A stretch of DNA of 64,000 nt from Actinospica acidithermotolerans (lineage in GTDB: Bacteria > Actinomycetota > Actinomycetes > Streptomycetales > Catenulisporaceae), in NCBI RefSeq assembly GCF_018139625.1, contig NZ_JAGSOH010000025.1, positions 1 to 64,000 of the forward strand. The letters are read 5' to 3'. Numbering within the stretch: the stretch's first letter is position 1; every line of letters starts with the position of its first letter. Under the pieces are notes generated by a model. That model was not told the DNA's origin, searched no databases, and saw nothing but the letters and a program-made list of their open reading frames with translations. This document shows positions 1 through 8,165 of this stretch, one piece after another. Position numbers and translations under genes: made by a program.

Positions 1-13
1 GTATAAGAGACAG
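1..13. other. Sequencing adapter remnant (Tn5/Nextera mosaic end)
   Basis: The first 13 bases, GTATAAGAGACAG, equal the 3' end of the Illumina Nextera transposase adapter (mosaic end). This is probably untrimmed library sequence at a contig end, not genomic DNA. Upstream context of the first gene is therefore missing. Confidence 0.8.
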
Positions 14-114
14 GGGTGGTGGGCACCGATGACCGCTGTCGGGGTTGCCAGCAGGATTGATGGTGGCCCGCTACCGTCTGGTCGCCGGTCAGAGACGACC
101 GGGTGGAGTTGGGC

Positions 115-2061
115 ATGCTGCGATCCGCGCCGAACGCTGTGGGGTTTTCGCCGCCGTCGCTGCCGTCGCCGTCGCCGTCGCCGTCAACGACGACCACGAC
201 ATCGACATCGACATCGACATCGACATCGACGACGCTGCGCTTCCGCGTGCTGGGGCCGCTCCGGGGCTGGGTGGGTGGGCGCGAGGTGGCGCTCGGGCCG
301 CTGAAGCAGCGGCTGGTGCTCGCGATGCTGCTGTGCCGCAGCGGCAGCGCGGTCTCGGTCGAAGCGCTGACCGAGGCGGTTTGGGGGCAGCAGCCGCCGC
401 GGACGGCGCGCAAGAACCTGCAGGCGTATGTCCTCGGGATCCGCCGGATTCTGCAGGAGGCCGGGGCCGGGGAACGGCTGCTGCTGCGGTCCGGCGGCTA
501 TCAGCTGCTCGTGTCCGAGGACGAGCTGGACCTCTTGCGATTGTCGGCGCTGGCCCGGGCCGGGCGCGAGGCGGCCGATCGCGGGGCCGTCGAGCGGGCG
601 GCGCGGATCCTGGGTCGGGCGCGGCGGTTGTGGGACGGACCGCCGTTGGGCGAGCTGGCCGCCTCGGATTCCGTTCGGGCGGAGGCCGAACGGCTCGACG
701 TGCGTTACACGGCCTTATGCGAGGACTGGGCCGACGTCGCGCTGGAGGCGGGCCTGGCCGACGAGGTCGCCGAGGCGGCCGGCGAGCTGCTCGGGCGGCA
801 TCCGCTGCGGGAGCGGTTGCAGGTCGCCCGGATGACGGCGCTGTACCGCTCGGGGCGCCGCGCCGAAGCGCTCGCCGAGTACGACGAGGCACGCAAGCTC
901 CTGGCCCGCGAGTTGGGCCTTTCACCTAGCCCGGTGGCGGAATCGGTCTACCGCGCCATCCTGGCGGATGAGGGCGGAGACACCCGGGTGCGTGTTCGGC
1001 GCCTGGCGTCGGCCGTGGATCTGCCGCCGCAGAACGCCGGCTTCGTCGGGCGGACGGCTGCTCTGGCCGAGCTGACGGAGGTCGCGGCGGTCGATGGCGG
1101 CACGTGCCTGCTGGTGGGAGAGGCCGGTGTCGGAAAGACCGCCCTCGCGTTGCGCGCTGCCCATGGGCTGGATCGCGCGTTCCCGGACGGACGGATCTTC
1201 GTTCGGCTCCGAGAACCCGACGGCTCCCCCAGGCCCCTGATGCCGGTCGTCGCGGAACTTCTGTCGTACACGGGCAGGCCCGAGCCGGCCTCGGTCAATC
1301 CCGAGCGGGAAGCGGCTCGATGGCGCCTGTGGGCTGCCACCCGCCGCATTCTGCTCGTCCTCGACGACGCTTCCGACGAGGAGACCGTGCGCACGCTGCT
1401 GCCGGGCGGTCGCAGTTCGGCCATCGTCACCGCGTGCAGCCAACTGGCGGGGCTCACGCCGACCTGCCGGATGCAGCTTGCACCGCTGTCCGCCGACAAA
1501 GCACTCGCCCTGCTTGCCGGAGTCGCGGGTTCCAGCCGGGTGCGGTCCGACCCCGCCGCGGCCGAACGCCTCGTCGTCCTGTGCGGAATGCTCCCGCTGA
1601 CGATCCGCGCCGCAGCGCTCAAGCTCGCCGTGCTCCCGCACCTCGAGCTGGTTGAGTACGCAGCACGCCTCTCGTCCCCCGAGACGGCGTTGGATCACCT
1701 GGAAGTCGGCGACGTCCGGGTGCGCGCTCGCGCAGCCCGCGAGTGGTGCTGCCTGCGCCCGTCGCACCGGGCGATTGTGCGAGATCTGGCGGAAACGGTG
1801 CCCCCGACGGTGCCCCCGACGCGCTTCACCCTCCGCGATGTCACGGCGGTCGCGGGCGTTGCACCGGACCGAGCCTGCGTCGAGCTCGAATCGATGCTTG
1901 AGGAGGGCGCCCTGATCTCGCCCGACGGCGCAACGTATTCGCTGCCTTACATCACCTATCTCTACGCCCGCGAGCTGGCCGCCCGTTCGAAGGCGGCGCC
2001 TGTCCCGGCCTGGTCCGCGCGCACCGTCCACGCAGGAGGCCCCCTTGTTCGACGTCCTTGA
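115..2061 (+). CDS. AfsR-like SARP regulator (BTAD + NB-ARC ATPase)
   Basis: Predicted pathway-specific transcriptional activator of 648 aa. After a low-complexity Pro/Ser/Thr stretch (about residues 17-40) comes a winged-helix DNA-binding domain (LGPLRGWVGG ... QPPRTARKNLQAYVLGIRR) and a bacterial transcriptional activation domain ending near LGLSPSP. An NB-ARC-type NTPase follows, with the P-loop GEAGVGKT and a Walker B-like LLVLDDAS. No long TPR tail is present, so it is shorter than classical AfsR. ATG 115 is preferred because GGAG lies 6 nt upstream; GTG 103 is an alternative. The 3' end overlaps the LanKC start by 17 nt, so the two are co-transcribed and probably coupled. It is the likely activator of the lanthipeptide unit and possibly of the NRPS operon (inference). 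Confidence 0.85.
   Translation: MLRSAPNAVGFSPPSLPSPSPSPSTTTTTSTSTSTSTSTTLRFRVLGPLRGWVGGREVALGPLKQRLVLAMLLCRSGSAVSVEALTEAVWGQQPPRTARKNLQAYVLGIRRILQEAGAGERLLLRSGGYQLLVSEDELDLLRLSALARAGREAADRGAVERAARILGRARRLWDGPPLGELAASDSVRAEAERLDVRYTALCEDWADVALEAGLADEVAEAAGELLGRHPLRERLQVARMTALYRSGRRAEALAEYDEARKLLARELGLSPSPVAESVYRAILADEGGDTRVRVRRLASAVDLPPQNAGFVGRTAALAELTEVAAVDGGTCLLVGEAGVGKTALALRAAHGLDRAFPDGRIFVRLREPDGSPRPLMPVVAELLSYTGRPEPASVNPEREAARWRLWAATRRILLVLDDASDEETVRTLLPGGRSSAIVTACSQLAGLTPTCRMQLAPLSADKALALLAGVAGSSRVRSDPAAAERLVVLCGMLPLTIRAAALKLAVLPHLELVEYAARLSSPETALDHLEVGDVRVRARAAREWCCLRPSHRAIVRDLAETVPPTVPPTRFTLRDVTAVAGVAPDRACVELESMLEEGALISPDGATYSLPYITYLYARELAARSKAAPVPAWSARTVHAGGPLVRRP
163..230 (+). repeat. 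Hexanucleotide repeats coding a Pro-Ser/Thr-Ser linker
   Basis: Runs of CGTCGC followed by about 5.5 copies of GACATC (198-230) lie inside the SARP gene. They encode alternating Pro-Ser and then Thr-Ser residues just before the DNA-binding domain. Such short repeats vary easily in length by replication slippage. Confidence 0.7.
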
Positions 2062-4603
2062 AACAGCGCTCGCCGACGGCGAGTACTACGCCCCGTTCTG
2101 CACGGTGCGCGCCCCTGGGCCGCGACTGAGCCCCGGAGCCGTGCCGGAGGGCTGGTGTCGGAGCGATCGCGACATCTGGGCCTTCTGGTCCCGCCCCGGG
2201 CTTCCCGAGGTCGATCAAGGCTGGAAGATCCACGTATCGGCACAGATCAGCCGGATCCAACCGGTGCTCGACACGGTGGCCGAAGCCTGCTTCGCCGCGA
2301 ACGTGCCCTTCAAACACGTCGCCACCCGGCGCTTCTACCTCTTCCTCCACCACAAGCACGCGCCGCGGCCCCAAGCCGGCAAGTTCTGCGCCCTCTACCC
2401 GCCCGACACCGAGACCGCACGGCGCCTGCTCAACCGGCTGGCCGAGGCCCTGGACGGCGAAGAAGGGGCGTACGTTCTCACCGATCGGCGCTATCGAAAC
2501 TCGCGTACGGTCCAGTACAGGTACGGGGCTTTCCGCGGCCGCAGCAGGCTGCTGCCCGACGGAAAGCAGGAGCTGCTGGTCCGGGACGGCGCCGGGCGCG
2601 ACATCGTGGACCTGCGCACGCCGGCGTTCTTACTGCCCCCGGGGATCACCGATCCCTTTGTCGACGAGGAGCCCGCGGCCCATCAGGGTTCGATCGTCAT
2701 GGGGAACTACGAGGTCGTCAGGGTACTGCAGACCAGCAACGCCGGCGGCGCCTATCAGGCGCGTGACGTCCGCAGCGGGAGAGCCGTCTTCCTGAAGGAG
2801 GCCAGGGCCCACAACGGCTACACGCCCGATGGCCTCAGCGCGCAGGAGAGACTGCGCGCCGAGCACGCGACCCTGACCCGCCTGCACCAGGCCGCGCCGG
2901 GGCTGTGCCCGGAGCCGCTGGAGTACTTCAGCGAATGGGAGCACGAATTCCTCGCCACGGAGTTCGTCGCGGGCGTACCACTGCGGACCTGGGTCGGACA
3001 GAACACCCCGCTCATCCGGGCCGACTGGGCGCAGCGTGACTCGGAATCCTACTTCGCCGACTGCCGCCGCATCCTGGCAGGCCTCGACGACACACTCGGT
3101 CGCCTGCACGCCCTCGGATACCGGTTCGGGGATCTCAGTCCGTCGAACGTCATCGTCACGCCGGGCACCGGCGCCCGGCTCGTCGACTTCGAGATGGCCA
3201 CCCCGCTCGACGAGCCCGCCGTGGCCGGTGGGACTCCGGGCTTCGTGCCGTCGGCCGCGCTGCTCGCCGAGGGCTCCGACCCGCTGCTGGCCGACCGTTT
3301 CGCGCTCGGTGCACTGGCCCTGGCCATGTTCGCCAACGCGCACGCCGTCGCCGAGCGCGCGCCGGACAACCTCGCACTGCTCCGGCGGGACCTGACCGCC
3401 GTCACGGCCCCGCCCGCGGATCTCTGGGCCCGCGCCACGGCCTTCTACCCGACCGGCCCGGACCGCGAACCGACCACGCCGACACCTGACGAGGTGGACG
3501 CCGACCCCGTCGGCTGCCTGGCCCGGCTCGCCGACCGGCTGGCGGCGGGGCTGCTCGCGATGGCCGACTGCGACCGGGCGGACTGGGTCTTCCCGCCGCC
3601 GCCGGCCGCCTTCGCCACCAACACGGTGTGCGTCGGGTACGGGACGGCCGGGGTCGTCCACGCTCTGCTGAGCGCCCGGGTCGCGGTTCCGGACGCGGTG
3701 CGCAAACGCCTCCGCCAAGACGGTCTCGACCTGCGCGGGGAACTGCCGCCGGGGCTCGACGTGGGCGTGGCGGGGATTGCGAGGGTACTGGCTCAGCTCG
3801 GCCACCTGGACGAGGCGAACGACCTCGCCCTGCTGGCGGAGAACCACCCGCTCACCGCCTCCTGCGCCACCCTCGCCGGGGGCCGGGCCGGGGTCGGGCT
3901 GATGTGGCTCGACCTGTACCGCCGGACCGGCGACGGGCGCTGCCTCGACCGGGCGGCCGCGGCCGGCGACTTCATCGCAGAGACCGCAGAGCCGCGACCG
4001 TTGCTCGGCCCCCAGGACGCCCGCGGGCTCTTTCACGGCCGCTCCGGGCTCGCCCTCTTCCTGCACCGGCTCTTCGAAGAATCCGGGGAGGTCCGCTACC
4101 TGGCGGCAGGGAGCCGGCTGCTGCACGAGGAACTGGACCGGGCGATGGAGCTGCCGGACGGCGCGTTGTCGTTCCCGGACAACGCCGCGGTCCGCAGAGC
4201 CATGCCGTACTACGCCATCGGCTCGGCGGGTGTCGGAACCGTTCTGACTCGCTACGTCCACACCGATGGCGTGCAGGACGAGCGGTTCGCCGCCGCCCTG
4301 CCGCGCATCGTCGCCGATGCCGACAAGCTGTGCGCCACGGAGTCCGGGCTCTACGCCGGACTGGCCGGGCTGGCCCACTTCCTGACCGATCATGCCGAAC
4401 TGACCGGCCGGTCGACCGACCGCGAGCGCGCCGTCAAGGTCGCGACGGGACTGCTGAAGTACGCGGTCCCGCACGGCGAAGGCGTCCGTTTCCTCGGCAC
4501 CGGCGCACTCCGGTTCAGCGCCGACCTCTCCAGCGGCTCCGCAGGCGTGCTCCTGGCGGTCTGCCGGATCCTCGACGGCCCAGGCGCAGACCTCTTCGCC
4601 TGA
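2045..4603 (+). CDS. lanKC: Class III lanthipeptide synthetase LanKC
   Basis: Trifunctional enzyme of 852 aa that would phosphorylate Ser/Thr, eliminate phosphate to dehydro-residues and cyclise a class III precursor in the cytoplasm. The N-terminal lyase part (about 1-215) has the family motif GWKIHVSA and the AGKFC.LYP segment. The kinase (about 219-480) has FLKEAR, FGDLSPSNVIV and DFEMA. The cyclase (about 490-852) shows the LanC-like Gly repeats GVAGIA, GRAGVG, HGRSGLA, SAGVG, YAGLAGLA and SAGVLLA, but no Cys/His zinc ligands, which separates it from class IV LanL. The start is TTG at 2045, set by AGGAGG 6 nt upstream inside the end of the SARP gene. The precursor gene follows 39 nt downstream. 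Length and domain order are normal for the family. Confidence 0.93.
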   Translation: MFDVLETALADGEYYAPFCTVRAPGPRLSPGAVPEGWCRSDRDIWAFWSRPGLPEVDQGWKIHVSAQISRIQPVLDTVAEACFAANVPFKHVATRRFYLFLHHKHAPRPQAGKFCALYPPDTETARRLLNRLAEALDGEEGAYVLTDRRYRNSRTVQYRYGAFRGRSRLLPDGKQELLVRDGAGRDIVDLRTPAFLLPPGITDPFVDEEPAAHQGSIVMGNYEVVRVLQTSNAGGAYQARDVRSGRAVFLKEARAHNGYTPDGLSAQERLRAEHATLTRLHQAAPGLCPEPLEYFSEWEHEFLATEFVAGVPLRTWVGQNTPLIRADWAQRDSESYFADCRRILAGLDDTLGRLHALGYRFGDLSPSNVIVTPGTGARLVDFEMATPLDEPAVAGGTPGFVPSAALLAEGSDPLLADRFALGALALAMFANAHAVAERAPDNLALLRRDLTAVTAPPADLWARATAFYPTGPDREPTTPTPDEVDADPVGCLARLADRLAAGLLAMADCDRADWVFPPPPAAFATNTVCVGYGTAGVVHALLSARVAVPDAVRKRLRQDGLDLRGELPPGLDVGVAGIARVLAQLGHLDEANDLALLAENHPLTASCATLAGGRAGVGLMWLDLYRRTGDGRCLDRAAAAGDFIAETAEPRPLLGPQDARGLFHGRSGLALFLHRLFEESGEVRYLAAGSRLLHEELDRAMELPDGALSFPDNAAVRRAMPYYAIGSAGVGTVLTRYVHTDGVQDERFAAALPRIVADADKLCATESGLYAGLAGLAHFLTDHAELTGRSTDRERAVKVATGLLKYAVPHGEGVRFLGTGALRFSADLSSGSAGVLLAVCRILDGPGADLFA

Positions 4604-4642
4604 GTCCGCAACCCGATGAGAAGAGAAAGGAAGTACTCGACG

Positions 4643-4750
4643 ATGAACCAGATTCTCGCACTTCAGGAGCTCTCGGTTGACGACGGAGACGAGGTCGTCT
4701 GGTGCCCCAGCGCCTATAGCAGCATCCTGCGCACCACCTACGCGCTGTAG
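4643..4750 (+). CDS. Class III lanthipeptide precursor peptide 1
   Basis: A 35-aa peptide immediately downstream of lanKC. The leader begins MNQILALQEL, the conserved I/L-L-x-LQ recognition motif of class III precursors, followed by an acidic SVDDGDE stretch. The putative core is VVWCPSAYSSILRTTYAL, with one Cys (C21), three Ser and two Thr. AAAGG sits 12-13 nt before the ATG. The only Cys precedes all Ser/Thr, unlike the Ser-x2-Ser-x(n)-Cys motif that makes labionin or lanthionine rings in this class, so ring topology cannot be inferred from known members. It is paralogous to the peptide at 33280-33384: C21, S23, Y25, S27, L29 and T32 align without gaps. A strong hairpin follows. Confidence 0.88.
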   Translation: MNQILALQELSVDDGDEVVWCPSAYSSILRTTYAL

Positions 4751-4766
4751 CGGACGGCGCCAGGCC

Positions 4767-4793
4767 GCGGCCTGCCGGACCCCGGCAGGCCGC
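4767..4793 (+). terminator. Hairpin terminator after precursor 1
   Basis: Perfect 12-bp inverted repeat GCGGCCTGCCGG / CCGGCAGGCCGC with a 3-nt loop, 16 nt after the precursor stop. There is no U-run, as is common for actinobacterial terminators. The same stem recurs at 5569-5602. Confidence 0.75.
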
Positions 4794-4827
4794 ACCTCAG
4801 GAGCATCACGGAGATACGGAGACGACC

Positions 4828-5562
4828 ATGGCGAGAGCCGGGACCAGTCCATTGCACGTGTCGTTGCTGCCGGGGTTCATCTGCCGCCGGCAGTTCGAAG
4901 TGATCGACCTCGGCGACAGGCAGCAGAAGCTGATCGCCGCGCTGGCCCTGACCGAGGGGCCGCTGCACCGCGAGGACCTGGCCTGCCGGCTGTGGCCGGA
5001 TGTGCCCGCGCCCCGGGCGACCGCCCGGCTGCGCCAGACGCTCTGGCGGCTCAACCAGGCCACAGACGGAGAACTGCTGCAGGTCTCCAACGCCTCGATC
5101 GCGCTGCGCGAGGACGTGCACGTGGACTACCGGCTCGCAGCGCGGTGGGCGGTGCCGACGGCCGGGCGCCGCGGCATGGCCGGGAGCCACGACGACTTCC
5201 TCGGGTTGTGGGACCTGCTGCGCTATCCGCTGCTGTTCGGCTGGGACCTCGACTGGCTGCAGCCCTACCAGGAGAAGTGGGAGCTTCGGCGCATCCAGAC
5301 GCTCGAGGCGCTGGCCGAGAGCTTTCTCGGCCAGGGGAAGCACGCCCTGGTCCTGGAGCTCGCGGACGCCGCGGCCCAGGCCGATCCGCTGCGCGAGGGG
5401 CCGCGGCGTATCGCGGTCAAGTCCTGCCTGCAGGCCGACGAGATCGCCGACGCGCACCGCCGGTTCCACCAGTACCGCGTGCTGCTGCGCGAAGAGCTCG
5501 GGGTGGATCCGAGCGCGGCCATCCCCCGGATGCTGTGGCCGAGCCGTACCCGGGCGGCGTGA
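4828..5562 (+). CDS. Small SARP-family regulator
   Basis: A 244-aa protein with the minimal SARP layout. An N-terminal winged-helix region (about 20-95, with RLWPDVPAPRATARLRQTLWRL) is followed by a bacterial transcriptional activation domain (about 130-235, ending with the typical LLREELGVDPS). There is no ATPase or TPR part. SARPs bind direct repeats near the -35 region of biosynthetic promoters and recruit RNA polymerase. The start ATG has GGAG 7 nt upstream. It is separated from precursor 1 by a hairpin, so it may be read through or use its own promoter. It faces the NRPS operon end to end. Two SARPs within 5.6 kb suggest layered control of this locus (inference). Confidence 0.88.
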   Translation: MARAGTSPLHVSLLPGFICRRQFEVIDLGDRQQKLIAALALTEGPLHREDLACRLWPDVPAPRATARLRQTLWRLNQATDGELLQVSNASIALREDVHVDYRLAARWAVPTAGRRGMAGSHDDFLGLWDLLRYPLLFGWDLDWLQPYQEKWELRRIQTLEALAESFLGQGKHALVLELADAAAQADPLREGPRRIAVKSCLQADEIADAHRRFHQYRVLLREELGVDPSAAIPRMLWPSRTRAA

Positions 5563-5568
5563 ACCACG

Positions 5569-5602
5569 AGTGCGGCCTGCCGGGATTCCGGCAGGCCGCA
5601 CT
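5569..5602. terminator. Bidirectional terminator between SARP and MFS genes
   Basis: Perfect 15-bp inverted repeat AGTGCGGCCTGCCGG / CCGGCAGGCCGCACT with a 4-nt loop, followed on the + strand by a T-rich run (TTCTTTGTT). It lies between the convergent SARP and exporter genes and shares its inner 12-bp stem with the hairpin at 4767-4793. Confidence 0.85.
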
Positions 5603-5619
5603 TCTTTGTTCGAGCACGG

Positions 5620-6933
5620 TCACGGGCGGTGTTCCGCGACCTCCTCGACGGGGCGCTCGAGCAGGGCGAGCGAGGAGCTCAGGTGTGGCGCCACCGCGAG
5701 CGGGACCAGTGCGGCGGCCACGATCAGGAGTGCGGCGGGGGCGCCGAGGGCGTCGGCCAGGGCTCCGGCGACGAGCGGGCCGATCCACTGCAGCGCCTGG
5801 GCGCCGAAGCCGACCACCGCCGAGGCCCTGCCGTTGTACTTGTCGGGGACGAGCCTGACCTGGTACGCGGCGAACAGGGCGTTGACCGGGACCACCGCGA
5901 GCATCACCAGGAACACCGATCCGCCGATCTCGGCGGGCGTCGGGAGGACTCCGGTGAGCGCGGCCGCGCCGGTGAAGATCCAGCAGGCGGTCATCAGGAC
6001 CCGCCTGGCCTGGATCCGGCGCAGGATCATCGGGCCGAGCACCGCGCCGGTCACGCCGCCGAGCAGCGCGATGGAGTTGACCAGGCCGATGGCGGCGGGG
6101 CCGGCGCCGCGGTATTTCAGCACCGCGATGAAGAGCAGGAAGTACGCGCCGGCCGCCATGTTGATCGCGGGGGTCCACAGTGCGACGAACCTGAGGAACG
6201 GCACGCCCTTCACGTAGCCGAGGCCCTCCCGGAGGTCCGCGAGCATGCTGCGGCTCCGTGACTCCTCGGTCGTTCGGTCGGGGCCGAGGGGGCGGCGGAT
6301 CAGGGTGGCGCCCAGCGCGGAGAAGAGGAACGTGACCGAGTCGACGCCGAACGGCAGCCATCGCGCGGCGGAGAACAGCAGGCCGCCGAGGGGACTGCCG
6401 AAGAACTGGGCGGCCATGTCCCGGCCCTGCACCTGGCTGGAGGCGACGGCCATCTGCTCCTTGGGCACGATGCGGCGCAGGGCCGGGTTGCGTGCGGCGG
6501 TGTGCACGCCGCCGGCCAGCCCGCCGACGCAGGCCGCGACCGCGAGGACGGCGATGCTCGTGCGGCCGTGCAGCACGAGGAGCGCGACGGCGCCGACCGC
6601 GGCCGCCTCGATCAGCGGGCTGAGGATGAGCAGAGCCTTGCGCGAGACCCGGTCGGCGAGCACTCCGCCCCAGAGCGTCGTCAGCAGGGATCCGATCATG
6701 GCGGCCGCGGTGATCACGCCGGCGTGGGCGACCGAGCCGGAGGAGAAGAGCACCAGCAGCGGGTAGGCGATCGTCGACATGCTGGTGCCGAGTGCGGAGA
6801 TCGCGTCACCGGTCCACAGGCCCAGGTAGTCGCGGCTGCGCCAGAGCGAAGGCTGTTTCGCTTCCGGCGCGGGAGCGCGCTCTTCGGTCGGCTGCTGTTG
6901 CTCGATGGTCTGCGACATGTCGGCCGCCTTCAT
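5620..6933 (-). CDS. MFS exporter, last gene of the NRPS operon
   Basis: A 437-aa major facilitator superfamily permease with about 12 hydrophobic segments. The motif GGVLADRVSRKALLI follows the second segment (MFS motif A). The protein resembles drug-exporting MFS proteins of the DHA3/enterobactin-exporter type. Likely job: export of the NRPS and/or RiPP product or self-resistance (inference from context). The chosen ATG (6933) overlaps the dehydrogenase stop as ATGA. An internal ATG at 6918, beginning MSQTIEQQQ, is also possible and has AAGGCGG ahead of it. It ends 18 nt from the shared terminator at 5569-5602. Confidence 0.87.
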   Translation of the reverse strand: MKAADMSQTIEQQQPTEERAPAPEAKQPSLWRSRDYLGLWTGDAISALGTSMSTIAYPLLVLFSSGSVAHAGVITAAAMIGSLLTTLWGGVLADRVSRKALLILSPLIEAAAVGAVALLVLHGRTSIAVLAVAACVGGLAGGVHTAARNPALRRIVPKEQMAVASSQVQGRDMAAQFFGSPLGGLLFSAARWLPFGVDSVTFLFSALGATLIRRPLGPDRTTEESRSRSMLADLREGLGYVKGVPFLRFVALWTPAINMAAGAYFLLFIAVLKYRGAGPAAIGLVNSIALLGGVTGAVLGPMILRRIQARRVLMTACWIFTGAAALTGVLPTPAEIGGSVFLVMLAVVPVNALFAAYQVRLVPDKYNGRASAVVGFGAQALQWIGPLVAGALADALGAPAALLIVAAALVPLAVAPHLSSSLALLERPVEEVAEHRP

Positions 6934-8165
6934 CGGACCAGCGCGGTGGCGCGGTGCCCGCGGGCGACCGAGGGCAGCGGCACGTCGAGGTCGCGGGCTT
7001 CGGCGAGGTACTGCTCCACCCGGCGGTCGGGTCGGTCGACGAACGAGGCGACCATGTCGGAGAGCACCTCGTCGGTGCCGCCGCCGACGCGGGCGATCCG
7101 GCAGTCGCGCCAGAGCTTCTCCAGCGGGTAGGCCGTGGTGTTGCCGCGGGCCCCGAATATCTGCATCGACAGGTCGATGATCTCCAGCACCCGCTTGCCC
7201 GCGCTCAGCTTGAGGGCGGAGATCTGGTGCGGCGGCAGCGCCTGTTCGCGCCGGGCGAAGGCGAGGATCTCGGCGAACCTGCTCTGCAGGTTCCACAGGT
7301 CCGCCCGCGCCGTCGCGAGGTGATGGCGGATCACCTGCTTGTCGATGACTCGGCCGCCGTCGGTATGCCGGCCGCGGGCGTGTCCGGCCGCGAGCTCGAG
7401 TGCCGATTCGCCTCCGGCGAGCAGCAGGGCGCAGATGGCCAGGCGCTCGAACTGGAGCAGGTGCGAGGCGTAGAGCAGGCCCAGGCCGGGGCTTCCGAGC
7501 AGGGCGTCGGCCGGCAGATGCGCGTCCACGCTGAGCTGGCCCACGTCGCAGGACTGCACGCCCGCGGCGTCGAAGAACCCGTCCACCGTGACGCCCGCGG
7601 TGTTCAGCGGGACGATGAACAGCGAGAGGTCGGCGGCGTTCTCGGCCTTGTCGGTGCGCGCGAGCAGCACCGCGTGGGTGGCTCTGCCGATGTTCGAGAT
7701 GTAGCGCTTCGTGCCGCGCAGGTGCCAGCCGTCGTCCTCGGCCGTCGCACGGGTGCGGATGCCGGCGAGCTGTGCCCCGCCCTGCGGTTCGGTGGCGGCG
7801 AAGCAGCCCACTGCCCGCCCGGCGAGCGCGTCCTCCAGCAGGGCCGCATGGGCCCCGGAGGATCCGTGCCGGGCGAGCGCGCCGATGAAGATCTCGCTCT
7901 GGCCCATCGCCGCGATGGCGAGCCCCGAGTCGTACCGGAAGAGTTCCTCGATCAGCGTCGTCATGCGCCCGATGCCGAGGTAGGCTCCGTCGGCCCAGCG
8001 CGCCCGGAACAGGCCGCGGCCGGCGAGCAGGGTGAGGGCGGAACGCGGAATGTGCCGGTCGGCCTCCCAGGCGGCGAAGTCCTCGGCGTCGAAGGCCTTC
8101 ATCGCCTCGCGCACCTGGTCCCGGTACGCGGCGAGCGTCGCGTCGGGCGGGGTCAGATCAGTCAT
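6930..8165 (-). CDS. Acyl-CoA/acyl-ACP dehydrogenase
   Basis: A 411-aa flavoprotein of the acyl-CoA dehydrogenase family, with FAATEPQGGAQL and GTKRYISNIGRATH in the middle domain and a C-terminal ARVGGGTDEV motif that aligns with the usual R-x-G-x-GT-x-E-x end. It would install a double bond in an acyl thioester. Its place next to the acyl ligase, ACP and diiron protein suggests it desaturates the fatty-acyl starter on the ACP, as proposed for LipB in friulimicin-type lipopeptides (family knowledge; substrate is inference). It starts with a TGATG overlap on the aminotransferase stop and ends with an ATGA overlap to the exporter, showing tight coupling. Confidence 0.88.
   Translation of the reverse strand: MTDLTPPDATLAAYRDQVREAMKAFDAEDFAAWEADRHIPRSALTLLAGRGLFRARWADGAYLGIGRMTTLIEELFRYDSGLAIAAMGQSEIFIGALARHGSSGAHAALLEDALAGRAVGCFAATEPQGGAQLAGIRTRATAEDDGWHLRGTKRYISNIGRATHAVLLARTDKAENAADLSLFIVPLNTAGVTVDGFFDAAGVQSCDVGQLSVDAHLPADALLGSPGLGLLYASHLLQFERLAICALLLAGGESALELAAGHARGRHTDGGRVIDKQVIRHHLATARADLWNLQSRFAEILAFARREQALPPHQISALKLSAGKRVLEIIDLSMQIFGARGNTTAYPLEKLWRDCRIARVGGGTDEVLSDMVASFVDRPDRRVEQYLAEARDLDVPLPSVARGHRATALVR

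Noticed and set aside
163-230. Short repeats as a CRISPR array
   Set aside because: Hexanucleotide units without spacers, in frame inside a regulator gene.
4643-4750. Labyrinthopeptin- or SapB-type precursor
   Set aside because: The leader fits class III but the Ser-x2-Ser-x(n)-Cys ring motif is absent, so assigning a known ring type would be unsupported.
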